From: Mesostigma viride
Taxonomy: Eukaryota; Streptophyta; Mesostigmatophyceae; Mesostigmatales; Mesostigmataceae
Assembly: GCA_009746045.1 (NCBI GenBank)
Contig: RPFO01001275.1
Location: 88,910 to 152,909, forward strand
Length of the DNA: 64,000 bases
Direction: 5' to 3'
Part shown: piece after piece, positions 8,437-18,540 of the stretch
Layout of the letters: every line of letters begins with the position of its first letter
How positions within the stretch are numbered: position 1 is the stretch's first letter
The notes under the pieces: model-generated
The model's database searches: none
What the model was told of the DNA's origin: nothing
The model's input: only the letters and a program-made list of their open reading frames with translations
Translations under genes and position numbers: made by a program

Positions 8437-11400
8437 AAAAATATAATTACTTACAGCAGAGTGAAATCACTCAAACCAAAGCAAACGCCCAGCTATAAAC
8501 CTATATACAGAGCCATGTCAAAGCTCTATACTACGATAAGACCAATGGAAACGCCTAACGGGAGGAACCTAATAGCCCTGCTGCACCGCAAAATCAGCCC
8601 GCGTACGGCGGAGCATGATGTCAGCCATGGCCCGAGTCAGCGCCACCGACAAGCGCTGACGCCAATATGACGTCCAGGTCCGCGCCGACCATGGGGCCCG
8701 CTGGCCCTCCAGGTCCAGCCGGTCCTCCCGGAGCCGGCAACACTCCTTGAAGAAGGCGGAGGTCAGGGGCCCCATGGCCCCAAACTCCTCCAGGACAAAG
8801 GGCACCACACGATGGTGCCCGACGTCGCCGTAGGCCAGGAGCTTGGCCCGCTCCGCCCGGTCCGCCGTGTAACCTGCCGTGAGGGAGGCCCCAGCCACGT
8901 GGCTAAGAGCCAAGGGCCGCGCCACCGAAACGTCAATAAGCAGATGCCGGCCACCCCCCTCAAAGTCCAGCACCACGATGTCAGGCCGGTGGTTGGGGGA
9001 ATAGAAGGCAGCGCCATCCGCATCCTCGGACCGGATGTTCGCGTGGGGGAAAACCGACCGAATCATGGCGAGCACCACCGTCAGGAGGACAGTGTGCAAA
9101 TACAAATACCAATTCTGATTCTGTTGGCCCCCCATGCAGGCAAGGTAGTGAGTCCCCGTGGGATCCAGCGGCTGCCCACAGCTACCACAAGGCCGCCCGG
9201 CCGGAACAAGAGGCTGCGGGGCAAATAGCTGGTGCCGGAGCGCCACCGAGTAGTGGCTGGGAGCCAAGGCGAATGGGGGGGCCATGGGAAGAGCACGAAG
9301 GTACGCCGAGCCCACACTCCGCAAGGAAAGCGAGAACAGCCACGCACGTCCCTGGGCGTTGAGGTCCGCGAAAAGAGCAATCCAATCAGCCGTGTGCAGA
9401 ATACCCGCGTAGGTTTTCTGGTGTTTATCGATGACGCGAGCAGGGAATGCGGCGGGAGATTGAACGGAGGCGACCGAGGGAGTGCCGCGAGGGAGGTGGC
9501 GCTGTACCGCCTGAGCGGCACGGACGGGAGAACAGGCCTGCTGGATCTCAGCATAGGCCTCCTGGATGGCGGTGACGAAGGGCAAAGGGCTGCTGGGGTC
9601 CAGGAGGTCAGGCGCTGCCGTTGCCAAAAGGGGCAGGAGCCGGCAGCTTTCCGCCCACGACTGAGCGACGGAGCCCAAAAATGCTGCTGGGGCCAGCCGG
9701 GCGGCACGAGTCAGACCGCAGCCACCCATCCGTGCAGGCAGGGAGGCAATGCGAATAGCATGTGGCGGGAGGTCGGGGCCCGGGACCAGCTGCGCCAAGG
9801 CCGACTGGATGCGTTCGTCGTGGCCCTCGGCGGCCAGCCGGACCTGAGCCGGAAGAGCGCCCCGGAGCCAGTGAACGACGCGAGGGTGAGCGCAAAACCA
9901 CAGAAGCAGACCCTTGGTCTGCGAATCATGAAGGCGCGCAATCAAGGGCAGTACCTCAGTGCGTGCCTCGAGGGCGGCCCGCAGAGCATCGATGACAAAC
10001 GCGGGGTCGCCAACCGGAACGCCGAGGACATCCAACCCATGGAGGCGCTCGTCCCGGCCCAAGAGCTGGGGCGGAAAGCCGGAGCAATCACCTTGGGGCG
10101 AGTACACCGCGCACTTGGCCAGGGTCAACTGGAGGTTGATGTCGGCCACCGCGGTCTGCAGTGCCAGCAGAGCCGCGGTGGTGTCCGGCACAGGGCCCAG
10201 AAGGTAGATATCATCCAAGTAGGCCTGAATAGCGACCGCCGGGTGGGCAGCATGGACCGCTTGGAGGCAACCCTGGAGGGGGGCGGCAAAGTACAGGGGT
10301 CCCAGGGGGTCCCCTTGCTGGGTGCCCGACCGCGACAGCAGGCCGCCGCGAGTGCCGTCCTCCATGATGTGAACCAGTTGGCCGGGCTGGCCGTAGCACA
10401 CGGCTGTCCAAGCGTACAAGTCCTCGAAGGACTCCATGACGGCCGCAAACATGCTGGCGCGGGACAGACTGTTGAACGCGTTGTGGCAGTCGACCTTGAC
10501 GACAGCGTGGGTGGGGTGGGCCTCGAGGTAGGCCTGCACCGAATGGATGAGGATATCCGCCCCGCCTGGAGTCGTCACCCCCAGCTGGGCCGCCACCGAG
10601 GTCTCACCCGCTGCGAGGGGCGGGCAGAAAAAGGCACGGAGCTCGGGCGCCTTTTGGCGGCAGATCACTTTGCCCACGAGCTTGCGGAGCACCTCACCGC
10701 AGGCGATCGGGCGCACCTTGCCCTCGGGGGGGGCAAGACACCCTTGAGCAGAGCGAGGAGGCGAGCGCCCGCTAACCACTCGCGCGCAGCGGGAGGAACG
10801 CGACCAGCCGCCAGGTCAATGAGGGTGTCAAAGAGAATGTCCTCGCCCCCATGCCCCACCAGGACCTCCAAGTGCTCGTAGCGCCAGCCCGACGGCCCGG
10901 TAGAGGAAGCCCGCGGGACCGCACGCATCACCTCCAGGAAGCAGTCGCGGTCCAGCCGGAGGGGGGCCGGCAGGGGGTCCGGCACGGGCAGCTGGAATCC
11001 GGGCTCCGCAGGGTGAAGAGCCTCCAAGGCCGCCAGGGTAGCCGCATTGGCGGGGGCCAGCTTGGCCATTTCCAAGCGGGTCATGGCCCGGCTGAGCTGC
11101 CCCTCGCGGACGAGGCGGATGACGTCGGCGGCCACCCGCTCGAAGTTGACCTCCCCCGACAGCCGGGCCGTGCGCGGGGGCGGCACGCCAAACAGCCCCT
11201 CCCAGTCCCCCTGCAGAAAGCGTCGGCAACGGGCAATAACCGCACCCTGGAGGCCGCGCACACCACGCCCGAGAGGGGTGAGGAGCAGGCGGGGGGTCAC
11301 CATGTGCAGTTTAAAGCCCAGCGGGTCGTCCGGAGCGGCGTGCATGCGCCGGAGAGAAACGATTGCACATTGCGCGAAAAGGCTACGCGCGCGGTGGGGG

Positions 11401-11499
11401 AGGTCGGTCAGGGTAGACGTCGGGTTGATGGCGCATGCATCCCAGGGAACCGTGTCAAGCCAACGCCAACTGGCCGAGTAGTCGGGCGGCGGGGGCTGG
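8437..11499 (-). mobile_element. REL-LINE family A, longest copy A2
   Basis: At 3.06 kb this is the longest member of the family in the window. The 3' end (8437) is the same as in A1, A3, A4 and A5. The ORF is open right up to the 5' boundary, so the element is still 5'-truncated, and N-terminal DNA-binding motifs expected in REL-LINEs are not present. It is flanked by GAATATATAT on both sides. Confidence 0.8.
8569..11499 (-). pseudogene. R2/R4-like LINE polyprotein: RT plus REL endonuclease (A2)
   Basis: The first frame (from 11499) contains STGPSGWRYEHLEVL and LLALLKG, typical of the start of LINE RT domains. A run of eight G at 10726-10733 shifts the frame. The second frame (10779-8569, 736 codons) has KVRPIA, motif A with Asp97, motif B GTQQGDPLG (152-160), motif C YLDD (187-190), a zinc knuckle Cys531/Cys534/His544/Cys548, and the endonuclease core Pro599-Asp600, Asp605, Asp616. 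RT copies element RNA at a nick made by the endonuclease. Apart from the homopolymer shift no disabling change is visible, so a functional relative probably exists elsewhere. Confidence 0.8.
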
Positions 11500-11510
11500 G
11501 AATATATATA

Positions 11511-11567
11511 CCAGTAGTGTAGATTAGTAAGGCTTAGCCTAGCATGTCACAGTGTGGCCCACGCGCA
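11511..11567 (+). mobile_element. Displaced 3' flank of half-LINE copy 2
   Basis: CCAGTAGTGTAGATTAGT matches the sequence just after ORF1 in the uninterrupted copies. It therefore continues 5402 across the 6.1-kb REL-LINE stack. It breaks off at the AATT tail of the next element. Confidence 0.6.
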
Positions 11568-11920
11568 TTAATTAATTAATTAATTAATTATCAACATCGC
11601 TCCGTTGGGAGTCAATGTAGCGCATATCCCTGAGAAGGGGCATATGGCTTTTAATACATCCTAGGCTACTTCATGCAAGGGTGGGAATGTAAGCTACCCT
11701 TGCTCTAGGTGCACCAGGGCACCTGCACCCTCATGGTCTATCACGCTATGCCCGGGTAAGGGGGGAGCATGCCTGTGAGGGAGGAAGATCAGCATGGCTA
11801 TACAAGAGCTAGGACATGGCTTCTCGACAGAGAGCATCTCTCTGCATGGCATAGCATGGCGAAATTCTTAATGCAACATCCATGGGGGGGTCCCATTATA
11901 GGCATGGCTTGGCTAAACAT
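11568..11920 (-). mobile_element. Half-LINE 3' end, minus orientation
   Basis: AATT tail at 11568-11589, hairpin CTCCGTTGGGAG at 11600-11611, then 3' UTR. Together with 12204-12574 it forms an inverted pair with arms of about 350 bp. Confidence 0.65.
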
Positions 11921-12052
11921 AGCCAGGGCGTAGCATGGCTGTACTAGGCTATGGCTGGTTGTGGACCGTGCGTTGGCGGCACGTGACTAGGTGTGTTGGC
12001 ACAGCTAGGCAAACAGTCTAGGCATGGCGGCCTTAGCGGCAGTGACGCCAGG

Positions 12053-12175
12053 TTACAATCTAGGGCTATTGCTATTCGAGACCGCTGGGGGCGTCCACAT
12101 CTTGTGGTTGATCATCAGGTCCCCGCCCCTCCAGTACACCTTGGGCTTCCCATAGGGTGCCCACGCGCATGTGCG
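12053..12175 (-). pseudogene. Diverged ORF1 C-terminal fragment
   Basis: The minus strand reads GKPKVYWRGGDLMINHKMW up to a stop at 12053-12055. This aligns by eye with the YWKGAAIYVGHKPW end of the half-LINE ORF1. It represents a second ORF1 lineage, related to the fragment at 39152-39260. Confidence 0.5.
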
Positions 12176-12203
12176 CCCATAATGGCCCCCATGGATGTTG
12201 CCT

Positions 12204-12574
12204 ACGGAATTGAGCCAAGCCATGCCTATAATGGGACCCCCATGGATGTTGCATTAAGAATTTAGCCATGCTATGCCTATGCAGAGAGATGCTCTCTGTC
12301 CAGAAGCCATGCCCTAGCCCTTATATAGCCATGATGATCTTCCTCCCCCGTGCCAGGATCCCCCCCTTAGGCGGGTTGAACCTGAGTGAGACAGCATGGT
12401 GGTGCCGGTACGTGCCCTGACCAGTGCACCTATAGAGCAAGGGTAGCTTACATGAATTCCCACCCTTGCATGAAGTAGCCTAGGATGTATTAAAAGCCAT
12501 ATGCCCCTTCTCAGGGATATGTGCTACATTGACTCCCAACGGAGTGATGTTCCTAATTAATTAATTAATTAATG
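12204..12574 (+). mobile_element. Half-LINE 3' end, plus orientation
   Basis: 3' UTR, hairpin ACTCCC-AACGG-AGT near 12531-12545, and AATT tail to 12574. It mirrors 11568-11920. Confidence 0.65.
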
Positions 12575-13187
12575 GAAATGTGTAGCCTTGTGCATTGAAA
12601 TTATGGCTGGCTTACGTGTAGAGCGACTAAATGACCTAGACGGTGGGGCCGGAAACAGCCGGCTTGCTCATTGATCATCAGGGCGTGTGCCGTGTTTCGA
12701 GCCTAACTGGCCGGGAGGGTCTGCTGGTGAGCACCATTGCTGCGATCGCTCTCCCGCCATTTACGAGGAAATACCCGCAAATGGAAAACCATGCTGAAAA
12801 GGTCTAGCTAGTCAGTCATTACGTTAGCCATGCCATGATTCCAAACGTCCAAGAACTGCACACGGTGCAAAGGCAAAAATCCGGAGGACGGCACTTTCAA
12901 ATGTGCGGCGGGAACCAAGTATGCCAGAAAACACCGTGTTGCTGCAGCGACGCGACGATGTGGACAATGAATCCAGTGCCAAGCTCGGAACGTCCGCAAA
13001 GGACATCTGGCATCACAGGGTTCAGATGTGCGGAGATACTACAGTACGCGATCCAGCCGGTCCACGACCTGTAGAGCTTGTGCCAAAGGGCAGCACCAGT
13101 CGCAGCACCGAACAGATGTGGGTGACGTTGCAAAAAACACCGGACTTCAGTTGACGGAGCATACACCGTCCGCATTGGTAGGTATAC
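12575..13187 (+). mobile_element. Second copy of the Cys-rich element, 5'-truncated
   Basis: This is the reverse complement of about 355-910 with scattered substitutions and small indels. It begins right after an AATT tail. Confidence 0.6.
12835..13160 (+). pseudogene. Cys-rich (CxxC) ORF, copy 2
   Basis: It shares NCTRCKGK, the MPEN segment, the RRDDVDNES block and the CRACAKG pair with 246-672, with frameshifts between them. Conservation of these residues in two diverged copies argues that the ORF was once under selection. Confidence 0.35.
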
Positions 13188-13879
13188 TAAATAATTATGA
13201 GGCTCAGCTGGGCGCCGGCCAGCTGCAAACGATAAATAAAACAAAAGAATCCTATTTATTAATTTCGCAATGTAGTAGTCATCCCCGAGCATTCAGGGCA
13301 TTCCGGAGTACCCCGCCAATCCAAAAGAACAGGAATCACTGACCACCAATCCGCGCGAAGCGCCCAGCGAGCGAAGCGAGCGGCCGCGCCAGCGGCCTGC
13401 GCGCAGCGCACAGCGAGCGCAGCGAGCTGTGCGCTGTGCGCGGCGAGCGAAGCGAGCACCGTACTGCGCACCAATCCGCGAGTGAAGCGAGCACCGTACT
13501 ATTCCAGCGGGCAGCGGGCAGCGTACTGCGCACCAATCCGCGAGCGAAGCGAGCACCGTACTATTCCAGCGGGCAGCGGGCAGCGTACTGCCAGGTTGTA
13601 AAATACGTGTGCGGGGTATAATACGTGGACTTAAAATACGCGTATTATACGTGGGGGGTATAAAATACGCGGTGGTAAAATGCGCGACAGTTTTTGTGGT
13701 CCAATTGTCAGTCACCCAATTAGCACGCTCCTTGATGATGGTCATGCAGTTATTACAACTGAAATTTGGTGTATATGCTTATTTATTAACATCTTCCATT
13801 TATGCCCTGCAATCCTATCTGATTATGATTTGTTAAATGCAGGGGGGAGCATGCTGCAACGGGAATAGTAAGGATTCAA

Positions 13880-14509
13880 TTAATTAATTGATTGTAAGGA
13901 AAGCCATCCACTATATAATGCATGAGAGGACATAAGACACAACTTCCGAGAAGGAGGGGTGACGTGCCCTCCTTTGTACTGGATCATGCCGGCCACCATC
14001 TGCTTGAAAGAGGCGCTCTCAGCCGCATTGAAGGCAATGCCGTTCTCGATAAAAAATTCGGCAGCCAGCAGCTGGACACCTTTCTCGTCGACGGGAACCA
14101 GCCATTTGGTGATGCTCAGCTGGCCTTTGCTGGGAACCGACGACAAGTCAGCCGGCGCAGCCCCTCCCATCTCCGCCATTGCCCTGTTCAAATTGTGCTG
14201 CTTCTTGGCGTCTGACTGCTGCGACTTGTTGTTATACATCCTGAGAAACTTGCTCCGGATATTTGGTGGAATTTTGTCGCAGGGTAACATCCCTTCCCCT
14301 GCGATTCCGGCAAAGTGTGCACGGACTCGGAATATGCTGATTGCCCCCGCCCCGTATGAGAACTTCTTGTTGCAAAATGAGCAGAACTTATTCGACACAA
14401 ACTGCGTTTTGTTACTAACAGCATCTGTGACTGCTTCTTTCTTCTCGAGAACGAAATCCCATTCAGGCCCTTTCTTCCTCATGGCTGCAAATCGAAAATG
14501 GCTGCACAC
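13880..14509 (-). pseudogene. hAT transposase N-terminal part: BED zinc finger plus start of DUF659
   Basis: 209 codons. A BED-type finger is visible: Trp17 and Phe19, then Cys43-x2-Cys46, His65 and Cys77. From about residue 148, AAEFFIENGIAFNAAES and a PPS motif match the start of the DUF659 region common in plant and algal hAT transposases. The catalytic DDE core and the C-terminal dimerisation domain are absent, and there is no room for them in the element. The piece may be a leftover, or may still bind transposon ends; the latter is inference. Confidence 0.65.
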
Positions 14510-14595
14510 TGTCGCACAGTCGCACTGGCCTCGTCGTCGCTATATTGCATTACACCGTCAGTAGCACAGCTGGCATTTGCTGGCACACTGTTATT

Positions 14596-14668
14596 TCCAG
14601 GTAAATAGGTGTACGTTTATATTCCAAATATAGCCAATAGGTAATCCCTGCTAAGCCTAGGGTATCAA
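14596..14668. repeat. Solo 73-bp terminal repeat flanked by 17-bp direct repeats
   Basis: The unit CCAGGTAAATAGGTG...TATCAA is the same as the inverted arms at 15856-15920 and 16268-16341. GCTGGCACACTGTTATT occurs at 14579-14595 and 14669-14685. This looks like a target duplication around a single terminal repeat. Confidence 0.5.
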
Positions 14669-15149
14669 GCTGGCACACTGTTATTATGCGTTATGTACCT
14701 AGTCCTAGCTGTCTCCTACCGGCCAAACATTTTGCAAGGCTTGCGCTTTATGAAAAGAACTGTACGCATCTACTTCTAGTAGTAAAAATCTCAAATGTGC
14801 AGTGAGCGCGCCGCGCCCAGAATCTGGGCACCGCGCCAGTGCCCGCTGCCCGCTGGTACCCCCGAAAAATTCTAAGTCCAAACCGCGTGGTCAGACGTAA
14901 AATACGCGTAAAATACGTCGAGGCCCATAATATGCTTTATCCCGCATTTTATCGCAAAAGTGCGGCGTACATAACAACCCGGGCGTACTGCGCACCAATC
15001 CGCGAGCGAAGCGAGCACCGTACTATTCCAGCGGGCAGCGGGCAGCGGGCAGCGGGCTGCGGGCTGCGGGCAGCGGGCAGCGGGGCGAAGTACTGCCAAA
15101 AAAAGGGACCCTGCTTTGGGCTGGGCGGAGCCAGCGGGTTACCGTCTAG

Positions 15150-15620
15150 TCCTATTTATTAATTTAGCAATGTCACAGCATCCCCGAGCATTCAGGGCAT
15201 TCCGGAGTACCCCGCCAATCCAAAAGAACCGGAATCACTGACCACCAATCCGCGCGAAGCGCCCAGCAAGCGAAGGCGAGCGGCCGCTTCAGCGGCCTGC
15301 GCGCAGCGCACAGCGAGCGCAGCGAGCTGTGCGCTGCGCGCGGCGAGCGAAGCGAGCACCGTACTGCGCACCAATCCGCGAGCGAAGCGAGCACCGTAGT
15401 ATTCCAGCGGGCAGCGGGCAGCGGGCAGCGGGCAGCGGGCAGCGGGCAGCGGGCAGCGGGCAGCGGGCAGCGGGCAGCGGGCGGCGGGCAGCGGGCAGCG
15501 GGCAGCGGGCAGTGGGCAGCGGGCAGCGGGCAGCGGGCAGCGGGCAGCGGGCAGCGGGGCGAAGTACTGCCAAAAAAAGGGACCCTGTTTTGGGCTGGGC
15601 GGAGCCAGCGGGTTACTCTA
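15150..15620 (+). repeat. GC-rich minisatellite element, copy B
   Basis: Same ends as copy A. The heptamer array GGGCAGC is expanded to about 22 units (15405-15556) against 2-6 in copy A. Confidence 0.65.
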
Positions 15621-15835
15621 GTTTTAATTAACTAATTCCCGAGTGTACTGAACTGTAGTTTTTGAAGCTACCAAACAAACAAAGAAAGTGTAAATAAATA
15701 TTATTTTCCTGTCACGTGTGCAGCTTTCTCGCTAACAAACAAAGAAATATTAAATCTCTGGCTGAAAAATGTGCTTTTCCTAGCCGTAAGAGCAGTGCAT
15801 CCGGCTGGGTTATACAGAACAAAGTCAACAAACAA
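15621..15835. other. No gene seen
   Basis: A/T-rich sequence with repeated AACAAACAAAGAA words; no supported coding frame. Confidence 0.4.
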
Positions 15836-16350
15836 AGAATTATTTTTCCAGATAAATAGGTGTACTCGGCGTTTATTCCTCGGCGTTTATTCCAAATATA
15901 ACCAATAGTTAATCCCTGCACAACAAGCGTGGATATGGCTCCGCACATGCATGTTGCCATACAATCTGGACGGTGCGAAATGATGTGGTGTTCAATAGGC
16001 GCACAGTCTTCGACAAAGCTGGGGTTCTCTCACGCTTCATTTACCTATGGAACTCTGGCATGCGACGCTATTGGATGGTCGCAAACGAACAAAACAAAAT
16101 CTGGGACCCTGGCGCGGACCAGGATAAGCCCAGCCCACTTAGTGAGATCTTTCATGACCTCATGGGCCAAAACAGGATCTTTACCCACATGCCCAATGAC
16201 AACCCATTAGAAGTCCAGTGGCTTCCGTGGTCTACTGTAGCAAGGCTCCGTTTTAGCCACTGACATCTTGATACCCTAGGCTTAGCAGGGATTAACTATT
16301 GGTTATATTTGGAATAAACGTACACCTATTTATCTGGAAACAAACAAAGA
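15836..16350 (+). mobile_element. Foldback element with ~70-bp inverted arms and a captured coding piece
   Basis: The arms share CCAGATAAATAGGTGTAC and a block ending AATCCCTGC, in inverted orientation (about 15856-15920 and 16268-16341). The left arm has an extra 17-bp duplication. Between them is an open frame. Confidence 0.55.
15932..16263 (+). pseudogene. Open frame inside the foldback element, possible LINE C-terminal tail
   Basis: The frame reads TIWTVRNDVVFNRR and later FIYLWNSGMRRYWMVA, with a stop at 16261-16263. The Trp-x2-Arg-Asn pattern is reminiscent of the region after the RT domain in some plant LINEs, but no catalytic motif is present. Amino-acid composition looks coding. It fills almost the whole space between the inverted arms, as captured gene fragments do in Pack-type elements. 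I cannot name a family with confidence. Confidence 0.3.
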
Positions 16351-16379
16351 ATTATTAAATTTCGCAGTCAGTTCAACGG

Positions 16380-17014
16380 TTGTTCGGTAGCCAAACAAAC
16401 AAACTAATAATTAATTAATTGGGCGGGCACAGTAGCACTTTCAACCAATAAAACGCTATTGTCTAATAATTCCGAAGGGCCTTTCGGCTGAACCGAATTA
16501 AAACTACCAATGCGGACGGTGTAATGTCTCGGTCAGGTAAAAAAAAAAACTCCCGGAAGGAACCTGCCCTTTTGATGAGAACTTTTTTTTTCTGACTAGG
16601 TTGTCCCCAGTTTACAAATTAACAAAATTAACAAATTCAACGCCGGCGGACTACCTGCGGACTGCTCGACGCGGAGTCGCCGGGCTAGAAGTTCCGTACT
16701 TTCCCAAACTCAGCCTTAGAGGCCGCCGCACCAATTTTTACTTCTTTCCGTCACATGGCTTGCGTTGGGTTCATCGACGAGCATCGACGCTCATCGACGG
16801 TGCAATCTGACGGCGGAGAATAAGTTCGCCACAGCATAGCGCGACGCAAGGGCTAAGATCCGACAACGTGACATGCAAAGCTTTATACCGCATCGCTAAC
16901 CGGAAATTCCGTCCAACACCGTCGTACAGTACTGCCAGTCGACCGCACCTCTGCCTCTTAACCATCGAATGCGCAATCGATCTAGAAAGTAGAAACGTCC
17001 CCGTGACACTTCCG
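16380..17014. other. No gene seen
   Basis: Intergenic. It holds a short match to 13160-13187 (near 16500), a T-rich stretch with GGTTGTCCCCAGTTTAC that recurs at 20337-20355, and no convincing frame. Confidence 0.4.
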
Positions 17015-17158
17015 CGATTTCAGTACTTTCCGTCACCCTTGACAGTTGTCGTACAATACTACAAATTTACGCCAATAGAAACTCGCCTCCAAACATATAT
17101 ATCGATAGAGGCGTGCGTCTTATTTAATTTCAAGGTAACTTACCTCTTAATTAATCTC
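17015..17158 (+). repeat. MITE M3 arm
   Basis: The arm runs from TTTCAGTACTTTCCGTCACC through GACAGTTGTCGTACAATAC and AACTCGCCTCC to CTTAATTAATCTCG. The same ~150-bp arm is found at 17352, 18220, 18408(-), 20395(-), 20870 and 21124(-). Confidence 0.6.
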
Positions 17159-17290
17159 GCCCCCCCGTTGTAACACCGTCCCCCCGTTGTAACACCGTCC
17201 CCCCGTTATAACACCGTCCCCCCCCCCCATAAATGCGTCCCCCCCCCCGTTGTAACACCGTCCCCCCCCACGTACAGTAAAACGTCTTAC
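17159..17290. repeat. Short C-rich minisatellite
   Basis: Five irregular copies of CCCCCCGTTGTAACACCGT with variable C-run length. Confidence 0.7.
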
Positions 17291-17351
17291 TTTCAACCGC
17301 AGCTCTGCCTTTTAACCGTCGAATGCGCAATCGATCTAGAAAGTATCCGCG

Positions 17352-17410
17352 ATTTCAGTACATGCCGTCACCCTTGACAGTTGTCGTACAATACTACAAA
17401 TTAACGCCAA
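17352..17410 (+). repeat. M3 arm, left piece interrupted by GC-rich element
   Basis: It breaks at CGCCAA (17410) and resumes with TAGAAACTCGCC at 18220. Confidence 0.6.
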
Positions 17411-18219
17411 CTAGTGTCACCCGCTGGCTTCGCCCAGCCCAAAACAGGGTCCCTTTTTTTGGCAGTACTTCGCCCCGCTGCCCGCTGCCCGCAGCCCGCA
17501 GCCCGCAGCCCGTTGCCCGCTGCCCGCTGCCCGCTGCCCGCTGCCCGCTGCCCGCTGCCCGCTGCCCGCTGCCCGCTGCCCGCTGCCCGCTGCCCGCTGC
17601 CCACTGCCCGCTGCCCGCTGCCCGCTGCCCGCTGTACGCTGCCCGCTGCCCGCTGGAATAGTACGCTGCGAGCGAATTGGTGCGCAGTACGCTGCCCGCT
17701 GCCCACTGGAATAGTACGGTGCTCGCTTCGCTGGCGGATTGGTGCGCAGTACGCTGCCCGCTGCCCGCTGGAATAGTACGGTGCTCGCTTCGCTCGCGGA
17801 TTGGTGCGCAGTACGCCGCCCGCTGCCCGCTGGAATAGTACGGTGCTCGCTTCGCTCGCGGATTGGTGCGCAGTACGCTGCCCGCTGCCCGCTGGAATAG
17901 TACGGTGCTCGCTTCGCTCGCGGATTGGTGCGCAGTACGGTGCTCGCTCGCTTCGCTCGCTCGCCGTACGGTGCTCGCTCGCTTCGCTCGCTCGCGGTAG
18001 GGTGCTCGCTCGCTTCGCTCGCTCGCCGCGCGTGCGCAGCGCACAGCTCGCTGCGCTCGCCGTGCGCTGCGCGCCAGGCCGCTTTCAGCGGCCGCTCGCT
18101 CGCTTCGCTCGCTCGCTGGGATTGGTGGTTAGTTATTCCGGTTGTTATGGATTGGCGGGGAAGTTGCGATGCCCTGGATAGTGCGGGATGACCCCCAATT
18201 GCTAAATTAATATATAGGA
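17411..18219 (-). repeat. GC-rich minisatellite element, copy C (inverted)
   Basis: Reverse orientation relative to copies A and B. About 25 heptamers (17470-17660) are followed by four ~63-bp units, each with the chain GTACTATTCCAGC, heptamers and CGCACCAATCCGCG. It is inserted inside an M3 MITE. Confidence 0.65.
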
Positions 18220-18540
18220 TAGAAACTCGCCTCCATACATATATCTCGATAGAGGTATGCGTCTTATTTAATTTCAAGGTACCTCTTAATTAATCTCGGC
18301 CCCCGCCTTCCGCTAATTTGCTAATTTGCTAAATTTGCTAAAAAAGAGCCAGTCGTTGACAATTTGCTATTTTTTTAGAATTTCACGTTTTCTCAGCGAC
18401 GGGGGCTGAGATTAATTAAGAGGTACCTTGAAATTAAATAAGCCGCATGCCTCCATCAAGATATATTCTTGGAGGTGAGGTTCTATTGGCGTAAATGTGT
18501 ATTATTGTACGACAACGTGTCAGGGGCGACGGTACTGAAC
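18220..18540. mobile_element. M3 MITE, right piece with both inner arm ends
   Basis: 18220-18298 completes the left arm begun at 17352. 18408-18540 is the inverted right arm. The spacer holds GCTAATTTGCTAATTTGC repeats. Confidence 0.55.

Larger units (their letters stand above)
13592..14983 (-). mobile_element. hAT element 2 with 8-bp target duplication CGTACTGC
   Basis: CGTACTGC stands at 13584-13591 and again at 14984-14991. The minisatellite phase resumes exactly after it. The termini are similar inverted (CAGGTTGT against CCCGGGTTGT) and the subterminal regions hold repeated TACGCGTA-like words. At 1392 bp it is too short for a full transposase. Confidence 0.75.
13250..15149 (+). repeat. 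GC-rich minisatellite element, copy A (split by a hAT element)
   Basis: It starts TCCTATTTATTAATTT. A GC-rich body follows with GCGAGCGAAGCGAGC motifs, heptamers GGGCAGC, and a closing stretch ending CCAGCGGGTTAC. Bases 13592-14983 are a hAT insertion. Copy B follows head to tail. Confidence 0.65.

Noticed and set aside
9232-10881. 549-codon plus-strand ORF
   Set aside because: Antisense shadow of the REL-LINE RT; the minus strand carries the RT and endonuclease motifs.
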